A stretch of 64,000 nucleotides of DNA from Bacillus marasmi (GTDB lineage: Bacteria; Bacillota; Bacilli; Bacillales; Cytobacillaceae): NCBI RefSeq assembly GCF_902168435.1, contig NZ_LR656177.1:1-64000 (forward strand). Reading direction: 5' to 3'. The notes under the pieces were generated by a model. The model was not told where the DNA came from and did not search any database. It worked only from the letters and a program-made list of their open reading frames with translations. A program made the position numbers and the translations under genes. Below, one piece after another: positions 47,758-56,959 of the stretch. How positions within the stretch are numbered: the stretch's first letter is position 1; each line of letters opens with the position of its first letter.

Positions 47758-47759
47758 TA

Positions 47760-49061
47760 TTAGCTATATTGTGGACGTAATTTAGAACGTTTGTTAACGT
47801 GCTGCTCTGCACTTAATGCTGCAATCGCTCCATCAGCTGCGGAAAGGACCGCTTGCTTGATTGGCGTTCTACGTGCATCACCGCCGGCAAACACACCGTC
47901 AACATTAGTGCGTAAATAATCATCAACGATAATATACCCTTCGTCATCACGATTAACGGCATCCTTCAAGAAGTCTGTACCAGGCATCATACCACCTAAG
48001 TATAAGAACACGCCGTCAACATCCCAAGTTTGTTGGGCTTTTTGATCATCAAGGATAACAATTTTCTCAACGCTATCAGTACCTTGGATTTCTTTTAAAC
48101 GATAGCGCTTGTAAATTTCCACATTCGGCTTGCTTTCTAATACTGACAGGTCAGCATCACCTTTCACTTGTGCAAGTGGGATTAATAGCTTAACTGTTTT
48201 ACAATATTTAGAAAGGACTTCAGCTTCGTGAATCGCTTCTTCGTTATCACCGACAACAGCGACAACGCGATCTTGATAGAACGCTGCATCGCAAGTTGAG
48301 CAATAACTAACGCCACGACCTGTAAATTCTTCTTCACCAGTAATTTTGCTAGAAGGAGCTTTTGCACCAACACCGATAAACACACTCTTCGCTTGGATGG
48401 TACCTTCAGCAATGTTAATTTTCTTAATTTCTTCTGTAAAATCAACAGAGAGAACGTTTGAGCGTACGAATTCTGCGCCAAAATCCTTCGCTTGAGCTTG
48501 CATGCGTGTTAAAAGCTCTAAGCCTGTTAATTCTTCACGAACACCAGGGTAGTTAGCAATTTTGTGAGTAATCGCTAGTGTACCTGCTTTAGGAGCTTTG
48601 TCGATGACAAGCGTTTTTAGTTTTCCACGAGCCGCATACACTGCAGCAGATGCTCCAGCTGGGCCTCCACCGATTGTCACTAAGTCGTACACTTCATTTA
48701 ACACATCAGCTGTAACCGGCTTGAAAATACCATCAGAGTCAGCAGCAGTTTCTTCCTTTTCTGGAGCAGCGTCAGCCTTAGCCTTAGCTGCGTTTTGTGC
48801 AGCAGCAGCGGCTGCTTGCTCATCTGTAATTCCTAGAAGTCTTTTTAGTTTTTTCTCCTGGAAACCAAGGACAAGCTTGTCGTTGATCAGTGTAGCAGGA
48901 GTACCCATAATTTTTCTTTCTCTTAATTGATCGAAATATTCCTTATGGATTGATGCATTACGTTCTTCATATTCAAAGCCCCAATCTTTAAGAGCGGCTT
49001 TCACTTTTTCACAATGTGGGCAGCCCGTGCTGCTGTATACGATAATTTCAGGTTTTGACAT
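47760..49061 (-). CDS. Glutaredoxin-thioredoxin reductase fusion protein
   Basis: The 433-residue protein joins an N-terminal glutaredoxin-like domain (IIVYSSTGCPHC, Cys14 and Cys17, then GTPATLIND) by an Ala/Lys/Glu linker (about 83-120) to a full thioredoxin-reductase domain. The latter has the FAD motif LVTIGGGPAGASA near residue 129, the redox CSTC near 251 and the C-terminal GVFAGGDARRTP. It probably reduces its own glutaredoxin domain with NADPH. GTTAGGAGG precedes the ATG. A PerR-type box and promoter lie upstream, linking it to peroxide stress. Confidence 0.88.
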   Translation of the reverse strand: MSKPEIIVYSSTGCPHCEKVKAALKDWGFEYEERNASIHKEYFDQLRERKIMGTPATLINDKLVLGFQEKKLKRLLGITDEQAAAAAAQNAAKAKADAAPEKEETAADSDGIFKPVTADVLNEVYDLVTIGGGPAGASAAVYAARGKLKTLVIDKAPKAGTLAITHKIANYPGVREELTGLELLTRMQAQAKDFGAEFVRSNVLSVDFTEEIKKINIAEGTIQAKSVFIGVGAKAPSSKITGEEEFTGRGVSYCSTCDAAFYQDRVVAVVGDNEEAIHEAEVLSKYCKTVKLLIPLAQVKGDADLSVLESKPNVEIYKRYRLKEIQGTDSVEKIVILDDQKAQQTWDVDGVFLYLGGMMPGTDFLKDAVNRDDEGYIIVDDYLRTNVDGVFAGGDARRTPIKQAVLSAADGAIAALSAEQHVNKRSKLRPQYS

Positions 49062-49195
49062 AGATAATTCCTCCTAACCTTATGTAAGGGTTATTTTTCT
49101 TCCGTAGTGTAAAAATAATGCTTTGATAATAGAAGTAATTAGTCTTGAAACACAATTACCTTAAATCGTAACTCCTTAGCGGTTGTTATGAAATA

Positions 49196-49224
49196 ATCTT
49201 ATTATAGTTGATAATTAAAGTCAA
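49196..49224 (-). promoter_or_regulatory. Candidate sigma-A promoter of the fusion gene
   Basis: On the minus strand TTGACT (49219-49224) and TAAGAT (49196-49201) are 17 bp apart; the PerR-type box ends six bases upstream of the -35. Confidence 0.55.
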
Positions 49225-49230
49225 TACTTA

Positions 49231-49246
49231 TTAATAATTATTATAA
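49231..49246 (-). promoter_or_regulatory. PerR box upstream of the fusion gene
   Basis: On the minus strand TTATAATAATTATTA differs at one position from the PerR consensus TTATAATNATTATAA. It is just upstream of the promoter of the glutaredoxin-thioredoxin reductase gene. Confidence 0.6.
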
Positions 49247-49267
49247 ATAAGAACTCCAAATCTGGAC

Positions 49268-49299
49268 AAAAAGGTCCAACATATTATGCTGGACCTTAG
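49268..49299 (-). terminator. Terminator of the Dps gene
   Basis: AAGGTCCA and TGGACCTT pair around a loop of about 11 nt; on the minus strand it is followed by TTTG. It lies just after the dps stop codon. Confidence 0.75.
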
Positions 49300-49313
49300 A
49301 TTGTTTTTTAATA

Positions 49314-49760
49314 TTAGATTGATTTTCCTAAATATGCTGATAGCATCCAAACATGCTTTTCAAGACCTGAGTGGATTGCAAGTAGCATATCACCAGTTGT
49401 TTCGTCGTCAATTTCTTCCGCAAGGCTCATGCCTTCCTTCAGTTCACCGATAATGATCATAAAGTCATTGATCACTGCTTGCACCATTTCTTGAGAAGTT
49501 TCCTGACCAGTAGCTTCTTGAATAGAAGATAGTTCAAGGTTTTCTCTCATCGTTGCAACAGGCACGCCACCAATTGCTAATAGACGCTCTGCGATTTCAT
49601 CAACGTGTAGAGCCGCTTCGTTGTATAGCTCTTCAAACTTCACATGAAGGGTGAAGAATTGTTCGCCTTTAACATACCAATGGAAATTGTGTAATTTTAC
49701 ATATAGAACGGACCAATTAGCGATTTGTTTGTTTAATACTTGTGTAAGTGAATTCTTCAT
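49314..49760 (-). CDS. Dps/MrgA-type DNA-binding ferritin-like protein
   Basis: The 148-residue protein is a Dps-family mini-ferritin, with the ferroxidase residues in [11 protein letters not shown] near residue 26, [22 protein letters not shown] near residue 45-66 and the Dps block. It binds DNA and stores iron against peroxide. The ATG at 49760 ([12 protein letters not shown]) has CAAGGAGGA upstream; the longer frame to 49829 does not. No PerR box is seen next to it, in contrast to B. subtilis mrgA, so control may differ. Confidence 0.9.
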   Translation of the reverse strand: MKNSLTQVLNKQIANWSVLYVKLHNFHWYVKGEQFFTLHVKFEELYNEAALHVDEIAERLLAIGGVPVATMRENLELSSIQEATGQETSQEMVQAVINDFMIIIGELKEGMSLAEEIDDETTGDMLLAIHSGLEKHVWMLSAYLGKSI

Positions 49761-49859
49761 TAAGTTAATCCTCCTTGTATTCGGTACAATAATAAATACG
49801 GTAAAAGTAGTAGTTATTCCTGTCCCCAATCCAAAACAAAAATGTCAACTTTGTGAACC

Positions 49860-49898
49860 CTTTAGCGTAGTGGGGGACTGTCCCCCATTGCGTTAAAG
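49860..49898. repeat. REP-like palindrome, copy 2
   Basis: CTTTAGCGTAGTGGGGGACTG and TCCCCCATTGCGTTAAAG pair around the core with a few mismatches. It lies between divergent dps and the transporter gene. Confidence 0.85.
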
Positions 49899-49991
49899 TG
49901 GTAAAGTGAGGCGTTTTTCTCTGTTCATTTTCGTTTTATTGGAGTAAAATTGGTTTGTAATTTTTCGACAAAATCACAGGAGCGATTAATC

Positions 49992-50960
49992 ATGCTTGGA
50001 TCAATAAACAGGGTACTCGAGAGAATGATGCCAATCATTACTCCTGTTAGTGTCATAATCGGAGTACTTCTGACCGATGAGTTAAAGTCATGGTCATATT
50101 TAGTACCGTGGATTTTCGCTGTCATGACGTTTATCGGCAGCTTAGGGTCAAATTTTAAATCGTTAAAAGACGTATTTACTCATCCGATGCGTTTAATAAC
50201 AGTGCTATTAATTCTTCATATTATTGTACCTTTATGGGCTTTGTTATTGGGCCATATTACTTTTAGTGGAGACATTCACACCATCACGGGTATAGTCCTT
50301 GCCGCCGTGATTCCAACTGGAATTACCAGCTTTATTTGGGTTTCGGTTTATAAAGGAAACGCTCCGTTAGCCTTAACGATTATTTTAGTAGATACTTTTC
50401 TATCGCCCTTTATCGTTCCATACAGCGTTTCACTTTTAGCAGGTGAAAAGGTTGTAATAGATACGTTCGGAATGATGCAAGGCTTGCTTGGAATGGTCGT
50501 AATCCCTTCATTATTAGGCATGACATTGCACGAAGTAACCAAGGGGAAGGTCAAGCAAAAACTCGGTGTTCCCTTAGCACCTTTTTCAAAAATTGGTTTG
50601 GCAGCTGTCGTCATGATTAACAGCTCAGTCGTGGCTCCATATTTGAAGAACTTTGACGTTAAACTATTAACTATTGCAGCTCTCTCCCTCACGGTATCAG
50701 CGTCCGGCTACATGATCTCTGTAGGTGTCGGAAAGCTGTTAAAATGGGGAAGGGGAGACGTCACTACACTCATGTTTACTGGGGGCATGAGGAATATCAG
50801 TGCAGGGGCTGTTATTGCTGTCGCCTATTTCGAGCCAGCAGTTGCCGTACCTGTTGTGATTGGCATGCTGTTCCAGCAAGTCTTAGCCTCCATCTTTGGT
50901 CATTTATTGCACAAATCCTACGAAAAGCCACTAATCCAAAAACAAGTAAAAGGTGCCTGA
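49992..50960 (+). CDS. Bile acid:sodium symporter (BASS) family transporter
   Basis: The 322-residue membrane protein has about nine to ten segments and the BASS family pattern: GIVLAAVIPTGITSFIWVSV near residue 110 and LMFTGGMRNISAGAVIA near residue 255, the two crossed helices that bind sodium. The ATG at 49992 was chosen, with AGGAGC upstream; the 49950 start has none. The substrate (organic anion) is unknown. The gene is convergent with katA. Confidence 0.88.
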   Translation: MLGSINRVLERMMPIITPVSVIIGVLLTDELKSWSYLVPWIFAVMTFIGSLGSNFKSLKDVFTHPMRLITVLLILHIIVPLWALLLGHITFSGDIHTITGIVLAAVIPTGITSFIWVSVYKGNAPLALTIILVDTFLSPFIVPYSVSLLAGEKVVIDTFGMMQGLLGMVVIPSLLGMTLHEVTKGKVKQKLGVPLAPFSKIGLAAVVMINSSVVAPYLKNFDVKLLTIAALSLTVSASGYMISVGVGKLLKWGRGDVTTLMFTGGMRNISAGAVIAVAYFEPAVAVPVVIGMLFQQVLASIFGHLLHKSYEKPLIQKQVKGA

Positions 50961-50968
50961 CCAAAACC

Positions 50969-51000
50969 AAGGCTGGAGGAAGCAAACAACCTCCAGCCTT
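50969..51000 (+). terminator. Stem-loop after the BASS transporter gene
   Basis: GGCTGGAGG and CCTCCAGCC form a 9-bp stem; the T tract after it is weak, but the REP-like palindrome follows directly. Confidence 0.6.
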
Positions 51001-51005
51001 TAGTG

Positions 51006-51044
51006 CTTTAGTGAGGTGGGGGCCTGTCCCCCACCTCACTAAAG
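51006..51044. repeat. REP-like palindrome, copy 3
   Basis: CTTTAGTGAGGTGGGGG and CCCCCACCTCACTAAAG are perfect complements around CCTGT. Here the flanking arms are TTTAGTGAGG instead of TTAACGCA, so the core is conserved while the arms vary. Confidence 0.9.
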
Positions 51045-51058
51045 CGATAAAGTGGATA

Positions 51059-52522
51059 TTATTTTTGGACTTCGTTTGGTACAGATAGCTCTAGTCCCTC
51101 GGCGATGCGTTTGCCATATTCAGGATCTGCTTTATAGAAATGTCCGATTTGGCGAAGCTTGATTTCATCCTTTTCCACAGGCTTCATCGCAGCAACAATA
51201 TTGTCGACGAGGCGAGTACGCTCCTCTACACTCAGCAAGCGATACAAATCACCCGCTTGTGTATAGTGATCATGATGGTCATAGCTTACATTTTCGGCAA
51301 TACCCGTCACAGGATATGCCGCCTGTTTATTTTCCGGTGAGTCAACTGGGCCGCCATAGCTATTTGGCTCATAGTTGACTTTGCCGCCACCATTGCCATC
51401 AAAGCGCGATTGGCCGTCACGCTGATAATTGTTAACCTCAACCTTCGGACGATTAATTGGTAAATGATTATGCTGAACACCAACACGGTAGCGATGTGCA
51501 TCTGCATAAGCGAACAAGCGACCTTGCAGCATTTTATCAGGTGAAACATCAACTCCAGGGACTAATGTTCCAGGCGAGAACGTAGCCTGTTCAACTTCCG
51601 CAAAGTAGTTTTCATGATTGCGATTTAACACCATCCGGCCAACTTCAATTAATGGATAATCCTTTTGTGACCAAACTTTCGTTACATCGAAAGGATCGAA
51701 GCGGTACGTGTTTGCATCCTCTAACGGCATAATTTGTACGAACAGCTTCCACGCAGGGTAATTGCCATCCTCAATTGCGTTAAATAAATCTTCAATATGA
51801 TAATCCGGATTCTCACCAGCAATTTTTGCTGCAACATCAGGAGCTAAGTTTTTCACGCCTTGCTCTGTTTTAAAATGGTACTTAATCCACACACCGTCGC
51901 CATCCTCATTCGTCCATTTGAACGTATGGCTCCCATAGCCATTCATGTGGCGTAATGTGGCCGGAATACCACGGTCTGACATGAGAATGGTCACCTGGTG
52001 CAATGCTTCTGGGGAAAGTGACCAGAAATCCCACACTGCATTAGGATCCTTTAAATGAGTTTGTGGATTTCGTTTTTGTGTATGGATAAAATCTGGGAAC
52101 TTTATTGCATCGCGGATAAAGAATACAGGCGTATTGTTTCCAACGATATCGTAGTTTCCATCCTCTGTATAAAACTTGATCGCAAAACCACGTGGATCAC
52201 GAACAGTATCAGAAGAACCAAGCTCTCCGGCTACTGTAGAAAAGCGTGCGAACAGAGGTGTTCGCTTGCCAACTCCATTAAAAACCTTTGCTTTTGTATA
52301 TTTACTTACATCATTCGTTACTTCAAAATATCCGTGTGCTCCTGCTCCTTTAGCGTGAACAACACGTTCTGGAACACGTTCACGATTAAAATGAGCCAAT
52401 TTTTCTAATAGATGTACATCCTGCAATAAAGTAGGACCTCTGTGACCAGCGGTCATCGAGTTTTGATTATCACCAACGGGAGCACCCCAGCTAGTTGTTA
52501 ATTTTTGTTCATTGTTTGCCAA
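51059..52522 (-). CDS. katA: Vegetative catalase
   Basis: The 487-residue haem catalase removes hydrogen peroxide. The active-site His is in [16 protein letters not shown], the Asn follows in [14 protein letters not shown], and the haem-ligand Tyr is in [17 protein letters not shown] at 52522 was chosen as start, with GAGGTGA upstream; the GTG at 52531 lies inside that site. A perfect PerR box and a promoter lie upstream, as in B. subtilis katA. The gene is convergent with the BASS gene. Confidence 0.96.
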   Translation of the reverse strand: MANNEQKLTTSWGAPVGDNQNSMTAGHRGPTLLQDVHLLEKLAHFNRERVPERVVHAKGAGAHGYFEVTNDVSKYTKAKVFNGVGKRTPLFARFSTVAGELGSSDTVRDPRGFAIKFYTEDGNYDIVGNNTPVFFIRDAIKFPDFIHTQKRNPQTHLKDPNAVWDFWSLSPEALHQVTILMSDRGIPATLRHMNGYGSHTFKWTNEDGDGVWIKYHFKTEQGVKNLAPDVAAKIAGENPDYHIEDLFNAIEDGNYPAWKLFVQIMPLEDANTYRFDPFDVTKVWSQKDYPLIEVGRMVLNRNHENYFAEVEQATFSPGTLVPGVDVSPDKMLQGRLFAYADAHRYRVGVQHNHLPINRPKVEVNNYQRDGQSRFDGNGGGKVNYEPNSYGGPVDSPENKQAAYPVTGIAENVSYDHHDHYTQAGDLYRLLSVEERTRLVDNIVAAMKPVEKDEIKLRQIGHFYKADPEYGKRIAEGLELSVPNEVQK

Positions 52523-52558
52523 TTGGATCACCTCGAAGAATATTTTTGCTACTCCTAA

Positions 52559-52586
52559 ATGATAACAGATTTCAATTAAAAATCAA
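52559..52586 (-). promoter_or_regulatory. Candidate sigma-A promoter of katA
   Basis: TTGATT (52581-52586) and TATCAT (52559-52564) on the minus strand are 16 bp apart, just downstream of the PerR box. Confidence 0.6.
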
Positions 52587-52593
52587 TACTAAA

Positions 52594-52608
52594 TTATAAT
52601 AATTATAA
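52594..52608. promoter_or_regulatory. PerR box of katA
   Basis: TTATAATAATTATAA matches the 15-bp PerR consensus TTATAATNATTATAA at every position and lies eight bases upstream of the katA -35. Confidence 0.85.
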
Positions 52609-52646
52609 TCTAGAAAAAATAACCACATTAAAATGTGGTCATACCT

Positions 52647-52697
52647 TTAACGCAGTAAAGCGATGGGGGACAGTCCCCCATCGCTTTACTGCGTTAA
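52647..52697. repeat. REP-like palindrome, copy 4
   Basis: TTAACGCAGTAAAGCGATGG and its complement close a 51-nt palindrome around GGGGGACAGTCCCCC, perfect but for the central base. It lies between the TauE gene and katA. Confidence 0.92.
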
Positions 52698-52723
52698 TTT
52701 GATATATTGATTTGGAGTGAAAT

Positions 52724-53605
52724 TTAGGCTTTTTCGTATTGTGTTTTTTGTTTTTTGAGATTTAGGGCAACGAAGATGATGCCGATGATCCAGAGGCCAA
52801 TTAGTACGCTATAAATGACAACTGTTGCATTGGAAGGGAGGCTAAAGGTCAATAAAAGCGTTCTCACATTAGTGAGAATGATCATTCCACCGACTAAGAC
52901 TCCGAGTAGGTGCGAAGGAATAATTTTTACGAGCCAGGCTGCAATCGGCGCAGCAATTATTCCGCCAATCATCAACGCAAACACCCAGACAAAGTTTATT
53001 TCACTCCAGCCGAGTGAAATAAAAAACCCAAGCGAAGAACATACGGCGATTGCAAATTCACTAGTATCCACGGAACCAATAACTTTCCTCGTTTCGATAT
53101 TTTTTTTCGATAAAAGAACGGGTGTTGCAATTGGACCCCAGCCACCTCCACCAGTCGCATCGAAAAAGCCAGCTATAAACCCAAGTGGAATAAAAAATCG
53201 TTTGTTAATATTTTTTTGATTTTGCTCAAGGACAACTTTCCTGTTAAACAAAAATCTATAAATGACAAAGACCCCTAATCCTAATAAAAAGACTGAAACA
53301 TATGGCTTGATGATATGTCCTGGAATACTCCCTAAGAAAAGAGCACCTAAGAAAGCACCAATTGACCCAGGAAGGATTAATTTTTTCACGATGCCTTTGT
53401 CAACATTGCCAAAACGAATATGTGACACTCCTGATGCAGCCGTCGTAACCACCTCTGCTAAGTGAACGGATGCCGAAGCTGCGGCTGGAGCAATCCCGAA
53501 CATTAATAGTAGCGATGTGGAGGTGACTCCATACGCCATACCAAGTGAACCATCAACTAACTGCGCACATAGCCCGATGATTGCAAGAACAATTAGCCTC
53601 TTCAA
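52724..53605 (-). CDS. TauE/SafE-family sulfite exporter-like protein
   Basis: The 293-residue protein has about eight membrane segments and the TauE/SafE pattern: QLVDGSLGMAYGVTSTSLLL at the N terminus and ATGGGGWGPIATPVLLSK near residue 150. It exports small anions, possibly sulfite, sulfate or organosulfonate. TTG at 53605 was chosen as start with AAAGGGG upstream; the TTG at 53614 touches that site. The direction is the same as katA. Confidence 0.85.
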   Translation of the reverse strand: MKRLIVLAIIGLCAQLVDGSLGMAYGVTSTSLLLMFGIAPAAASASVHLAEVVTTAASGVSHIRFGNVDKGIVKKLILPGSIGAFLGALFLGSIPGHIIKPYVSVFLLGLGVFVIYRFLFNRKVVLEQNQKNINKRFFIPLGFIAGFFDATGGGGWGPIATPVLLSKKNIETRKVIGSVDTSEFAIAVCSSLGFFISLGWSEINFVWVFALMIGGIIAAPIAAWLVKIIPSHLLGVLVGGMIILTNVRTLLLTFSLPSNATVVIYSVLIGLWIIGIIFVALNLKKQKTQYEKA

Positions 53606-53948
53606 ACAAAACAACCCCTTTGACGTTCAGCCTTCTTCCGAATCTCCAATACCCAATTCTTTATTCAGTGAATAAGGATGACATGTTGTAGTGATAAAGC
53701 TTTTAACTAGGCATTTTTACCCCATGATATGAAACTGTTCAAAGTCAGGTCACTTGTTTATTTGAAATTGGGCATTTGAAAAAAGGTTTAAACCTAATCA
53801 ACAATTGAATTTTCGCCCTTCAACATTAGTTTAAAAAATTCCAAATATTCAGCAAATAAGTTATAATGACAATGGTGTTGTTCTTAATAAAGAACCGCAA
53901 CCTCTATTAAAAACTACTATCCTAAAGCCTTAACGAAAGGAGATTACG
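53606..53948. other. Intergenic gap between TauE and the next gene
   Basis: A palindrome CTTTATTCA-G-TGAATAAGG at 53659-53677 lies about 55 bp upstream of the TauE start and could be an operator of unknown identity. TATAAT at 53872 may serve the gene at 53949. No gene is seen. Confidence 0.5.
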
Positions 53949-54266
53949 ATGATTTATCTGTTTTATTACCTCTCTCTATTAAATTTGATCGATGGCGTAA
54001 TCACCTTTTTCGGTCTGGAGTATTCGATTATCGGGGAAATGAACCCCATTATGAATCAGCTTTATCAGCTACATCCGTTTCTGTTTATTACGGCAAAAAT
54101 CACCCTATCACTTTTGCTATATTTATTTATCTATTTCAAGCAAGTGCCTAGCAGCAATGCAGCGAGAACGGTCACCTATGTTGCTTCAGGGCTATATACG
54201 GTTGTTTTTTTTCTCCATAGCTTTTGGGTCATTGAGTACATTAATATTTATAACCTGACACAATAA
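53949..54266 (+). CDS. Small membrane protein, DUF5658-like
   Basis: The 105-residue protein has three to four membrane segments and the pattern LIDGVITFFGLEY...EMNPIMNQL, which fits the DUF5658 family. Function unknown. AACGAAAGGAGA precedes the ATG. A hairpin terminator shared with the convergent glycosyltransferase gene follows at 54269-54296. Confidence 0.65.
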   Translation: MIYLFYYLSLLNLIDGVITFFGLEYSIIGEMNPIMNQLYQLHPFLFITAKITLSLLLYLFIYFKQVPSSNAARTVTYVASGLYTVVFFLHSFWVIEYINIYNLTQ

Positions 54267-54298
54267 AAAGCCGGATGATTGAATCATCTGGCTTAGGT
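54267..54298. terminator. Terminator between the DUF5658-like gene and the glycosyltransferase
   Basis: AAGCCGGATGATT and AATCATCTGGCTT pair around GA; it can serve both convergent genes. Confidence 0.75.
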
Positions 54299-54320
54299 AA
54301 GCTAAGTAAAGTTCATTTTA

Positions 54321-55478
54321 TCAAGCAAATATTTTCTCAGCAGGGGGCATATCAACGATTTCAGAATATTGACTAATCAATGTATCAAAAATATCATCCC
54401 ATTTTTGGGTAAGTGCATAATTGCGAGCTTCGAGCCCCATTTCGTTTCTCAAATTACGATGGGTGAGAAGCTGAACAATTGCCCTTGTAAAATCCTCCAC
54501 ATTTCCAGGTTCACATAAAGTTCCTGTAATCCCCGGATTAATAATATTTTTGACACCGCCCGCGTTGGCACCGACCACTGGAGTTCCGCAGGCTAGGGCT
54601 TCAAGAACGACATTTCCGAAGGTCTCAGTTGGAGATGGAAATATAAATAAATCTGATACACTGTATGCCTCTGCCAAACTATCACCTTTTAAATAACCTG
54701 TAAAAATCATATTGGATGCTGCTTCTTTTTGAAGCTCATCGCGCAAAGGGCCATCGCCTATAATCAACCATTGCAAATGCTGATTAAGATCGTACGGAAG
54801 CGATTTGGCGACAGCCATCAGCGTCTTTAAATCCTTTTCAGGAGCTAATCTGCCAACAAAGGTTAGTAGGTATTTTTTGTTAATTCCAAGCTTACTCCGG
54901 ACAATTTTACGATTGTAATATGGATGAAAAGCTTGACAATCAACACCATGAGGCCATTTTTCTAGATTCGAAAAGCCATGTCGATTTAATTGGTTGAAAG
55001 TTACAGCAGAAGGGACAAATATTTTCCGAAACGGTCGATGGAACCACTTCATGTACTTCCATAAATATTTTGAAAGGAATTGAAGGTCATAAAATTGCAG
55101 GTAGTAATCGAAGTCCGTGTGATAGGATCCGACAAGAGGAATGTTTAATTTATTTCCAAAATAAACACCGCAAAGGCCAACATTAAAGGGTGTTGCAACA
55201 TGAATGATATCGGGGGCAAAGTCCTCCAACTCCGCTTTTATTCGCATAACATTTGGTAATGCTAAGCGGCATTCGGGATACAGGAAAAATGATAGACTTT
55301 TTAGACGGTGAATTTGACTTGAAATGTATTCTTTTCCTTCCGACTTATCAAAGCCTTCTGGAGCAAAAACCTTGTAAGTAATTCCGCGTGAATCTAAATA
55401 ATCTGTATAGCGCTTCAGAGTATTGGCTACTCCATTGATGTCAGGATAAAAGGTATCTGTGAAAAATGCGATTTTCAT
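54321..55478 (-). CDS. GT4-family glycosyltransferase
   Basis: The 385-residue protein is a GT-B fold glycosyltransferase (MKIAFFTDTFYPDINGVANT at the N terminus, GSYHTDFDYYLQFY, then the GT4 nucleotide-sugar block FPSPTETFGNVVLEALACGTPVV near residue 285). It resembles alpha-glucosyl/mannosyl diacylglycerol transferases acting on lipid anchors. The acceptor is unknown. CTAGGAGGCG precedes the ATG. It is 27 bp downstream of the PAP2 gene, so both are likely one transcript. Confidence 0.83.
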   Translation of the reverse strand: MKIAFFTDTFYPDINGVANTLKRYTDYLDSRGITYKVFAPEGFDKSEGKEYISSQIHRLKSLSFFLYPECRLALPNVMRIKAELEDFAPDIIHVATPFNVGLCGVYFGNKLNIPLVGSYHTDFDYYLQFYDLQFLSKYLWKYMKWFHRPFRKIFVPSAVTFNQLNRHGFSNLEKWPHGVDCQAFHPYYNRKIVRSKLGINKKYLLTFVGRLAPEKDLKTLMAVAKSLPYDLNQHLQWLIIGDGPLRDELQKEAASNMIFTGYLKGDSLAEAYSVSDLFIFPSPTETFGNVVLEALACGTPVVGANAGGVKNIINPGITGTLCEPGNVEDFTRAIVQLLTHRNLRNEMGLEARNYALTQKWDDIFDTLISQYSEIVDMPPAEKIFA

Positions 55479-55505
55479 TCCATCGCCTCCTAGTTCTAAA
55501 ATTAG

Positions 55506-56051
55506 CTAAAAACTCATAAAAATGCTGTTCACAAAGTAAAAGCAAACAGTGCCAATCGATGAACCTAAAACGACACCCGCAATGACATCAGTTGGGTAAT
55601 GGAGTCCCAAATACATTCTGGAAATTCCAACACAAATTCCTAAAGGAATCAGCCCAAAAGCGAGCATAGGTGCATATAAAACAAATGGGGTAATCACAGA
55701 AAAGATTGCTGTCGTATGCCCAGAAGGAAACGAATGATCCTGTAACGGATTAGCAGGAATTCTAATCATATCTAGCTTCTTATATGGTCTTTGACGCGGA
55801 TAGAGTTTTTTAACAAAATGAACTGGTACGTGGCTTAAAGCCAATGTAAGAGTACTTGCTAAACCAACCCACTTTAATGTAATGGGGAGAATGAAGAGTA
55901 GGAGCAAAGTTACAGTGATTGTAACAGTTGCACCACCGAGATGAGTAATATTGCGAAAAAAACCATTCAAAAGCCTTTTATCAAAATGGCGATTAACCTC
56001 TCTAAAAACCTTACACTCAAACTGATGGATCGAAAAAAGCAGTCTGCTCAT
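55506..56051 (-). CDS. PAP2-family membrane phosphatase
   Basis: The 181-residue protein is a PAP2/PgpB-type lipid phosphatase. Its three signature blocks are KKLYPRQRPYKK near residue 85, PSGHTTAIFSV near residue 110 and SRMYLGLHYPTDVIAGVV near residue 145, with about five membrane segments. It may dephosphorylate undecaprenyl diphosphate or lipid phosphates. CGGAGGATTG precedes the ATG. It opens the operon with the glycosyltransferase. Confidence 0.87.
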   Translation of the reverse strand: MSRLLFSIHQFECKVFREVNRHFDKRLLNGFFRNITHLGGATVTITVTLLLLFILPITLKWVGLASTLTLALSHVPVHFVKKLYPRQRPYKKLDMIRIPANPLQDHSFPSGHTTAIFSVITPFVLYAPMLAFGLIPLGICVGISRMYLGLHYPTDVIAGVVLGSSIGTVCFYFVNSIFMSF

Positions 56052-56257
56052 GTAACAATCCTCCGAAAAAATTATTTGTTGCTACTCTTCTTATTGTAAA
56101 AAGGAAATATTTAGGCAATATAAGAGGAATGTAAAATTTTCGAAAAAGTATTTTGAATATGTGAAGTTTTCTCGCAAACTAATGATGAATGGAGTATAGT
56201 TAGTGAGTATGTATTAGTACAGAGTAATAACAGTGAAATCTGGTGGTGAACAGGAAC

Positions 56258-56881
56258 GTGATTAGAACGAAAATTCCAACCTATGAACGAATTGCGATTG
56301 ATCTAGCAAATCGTATTTATGATGGGAAGTTTAAGGAAGGAGAAAAGATTCATGGACGCTCAACCTTGGCCAGTGAATATAAGGTTTCTCCTGAAACAGT
56401 TAGAAGGGCAATCAAAATTTTAGAAGATGTTGAAATTGTCCAATCGACAAAGGGCAGTGGTATCATTATTTCCTCCCGTGAAAATGCTTTTAAATATATT
56501 AATCGTTTCTCAAGTCTTGAGAGTATTAATGAACTAGAGAAGCAAATGAATGCACTCATAACAGAGCGTGAAAAGCTAGATGAACAAATGTTTGAAACGC
56601 TGCGGAAAATTACCGATTACTCGGTTAAGCTACGCCACACAAATCCGCTTGCGCCACTAGAGGTTGAAGTAAAATCAACCTGTATTCATATTGGCAAAAC
56701 GATTTCTGAGCTGATGTTTTGGCAAAATACAGGTGGAACGGTCGTTGGAATTAAGCGTAAGGGTGAGTTAATCATATCACCAGGACCATATGCGTTGATT
56801 TTAGAAGGAGATATTCTCCTTGTCATCGGCAATGAGCTGGCTTACGACCGCGTCCTACATTTCATGAATGACAAGGATTAA
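56258..56881 (+). CDS. BusR-like GntR regulator with RCK_C domain
   Basis: The 207-residue protein has a GntR winged helix (residues 1-70; TYERIAIDLANRIYDGKF, VSPETVRRAIKILEDVEIVQ), a central coiled coil (about 75-125) and a C-terminal RCK_C/TrkA-C domain (IGKTISELMFWQNTGGTVVG, then GPYALILEGDILLVIG). This architecture is that of BusR of lactic acid bacteria, a c-di-AMP-dependent repressor of osmolyte transport. GTG at 56258 was chosen, with GGTGGTGA upstream; GTG codons at 56243 and 56246 lie in that site. It faces a betaine/EgtU-type transporter operon. Confidence 0.8.
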   Translation: MIRTKIPTYERIAIDLANRIYDGKFKEGEKIHGRSTLASEYKVSPETVRRAIKILEDVEIVQSTKGSGIIISSRENAFKYINRFSSLESINELEKQMNALITEREKLDEQMFETLRKITDYSVKLRHTNPLAPLEVEVKSTCIHIGKTISELMFWQNTGGTVVGIKRKGELIISPGPYALILEGDILLVIGNELAYDRVLHFMNDKD

Positions 56882-56959
56882 AAAGAAGCTGGGACAGAAC
56901 CAAATGATTTTTATGTAGTACTATATTAGAGATCAGTGTTGATTTTCAAGTAGGTATGA

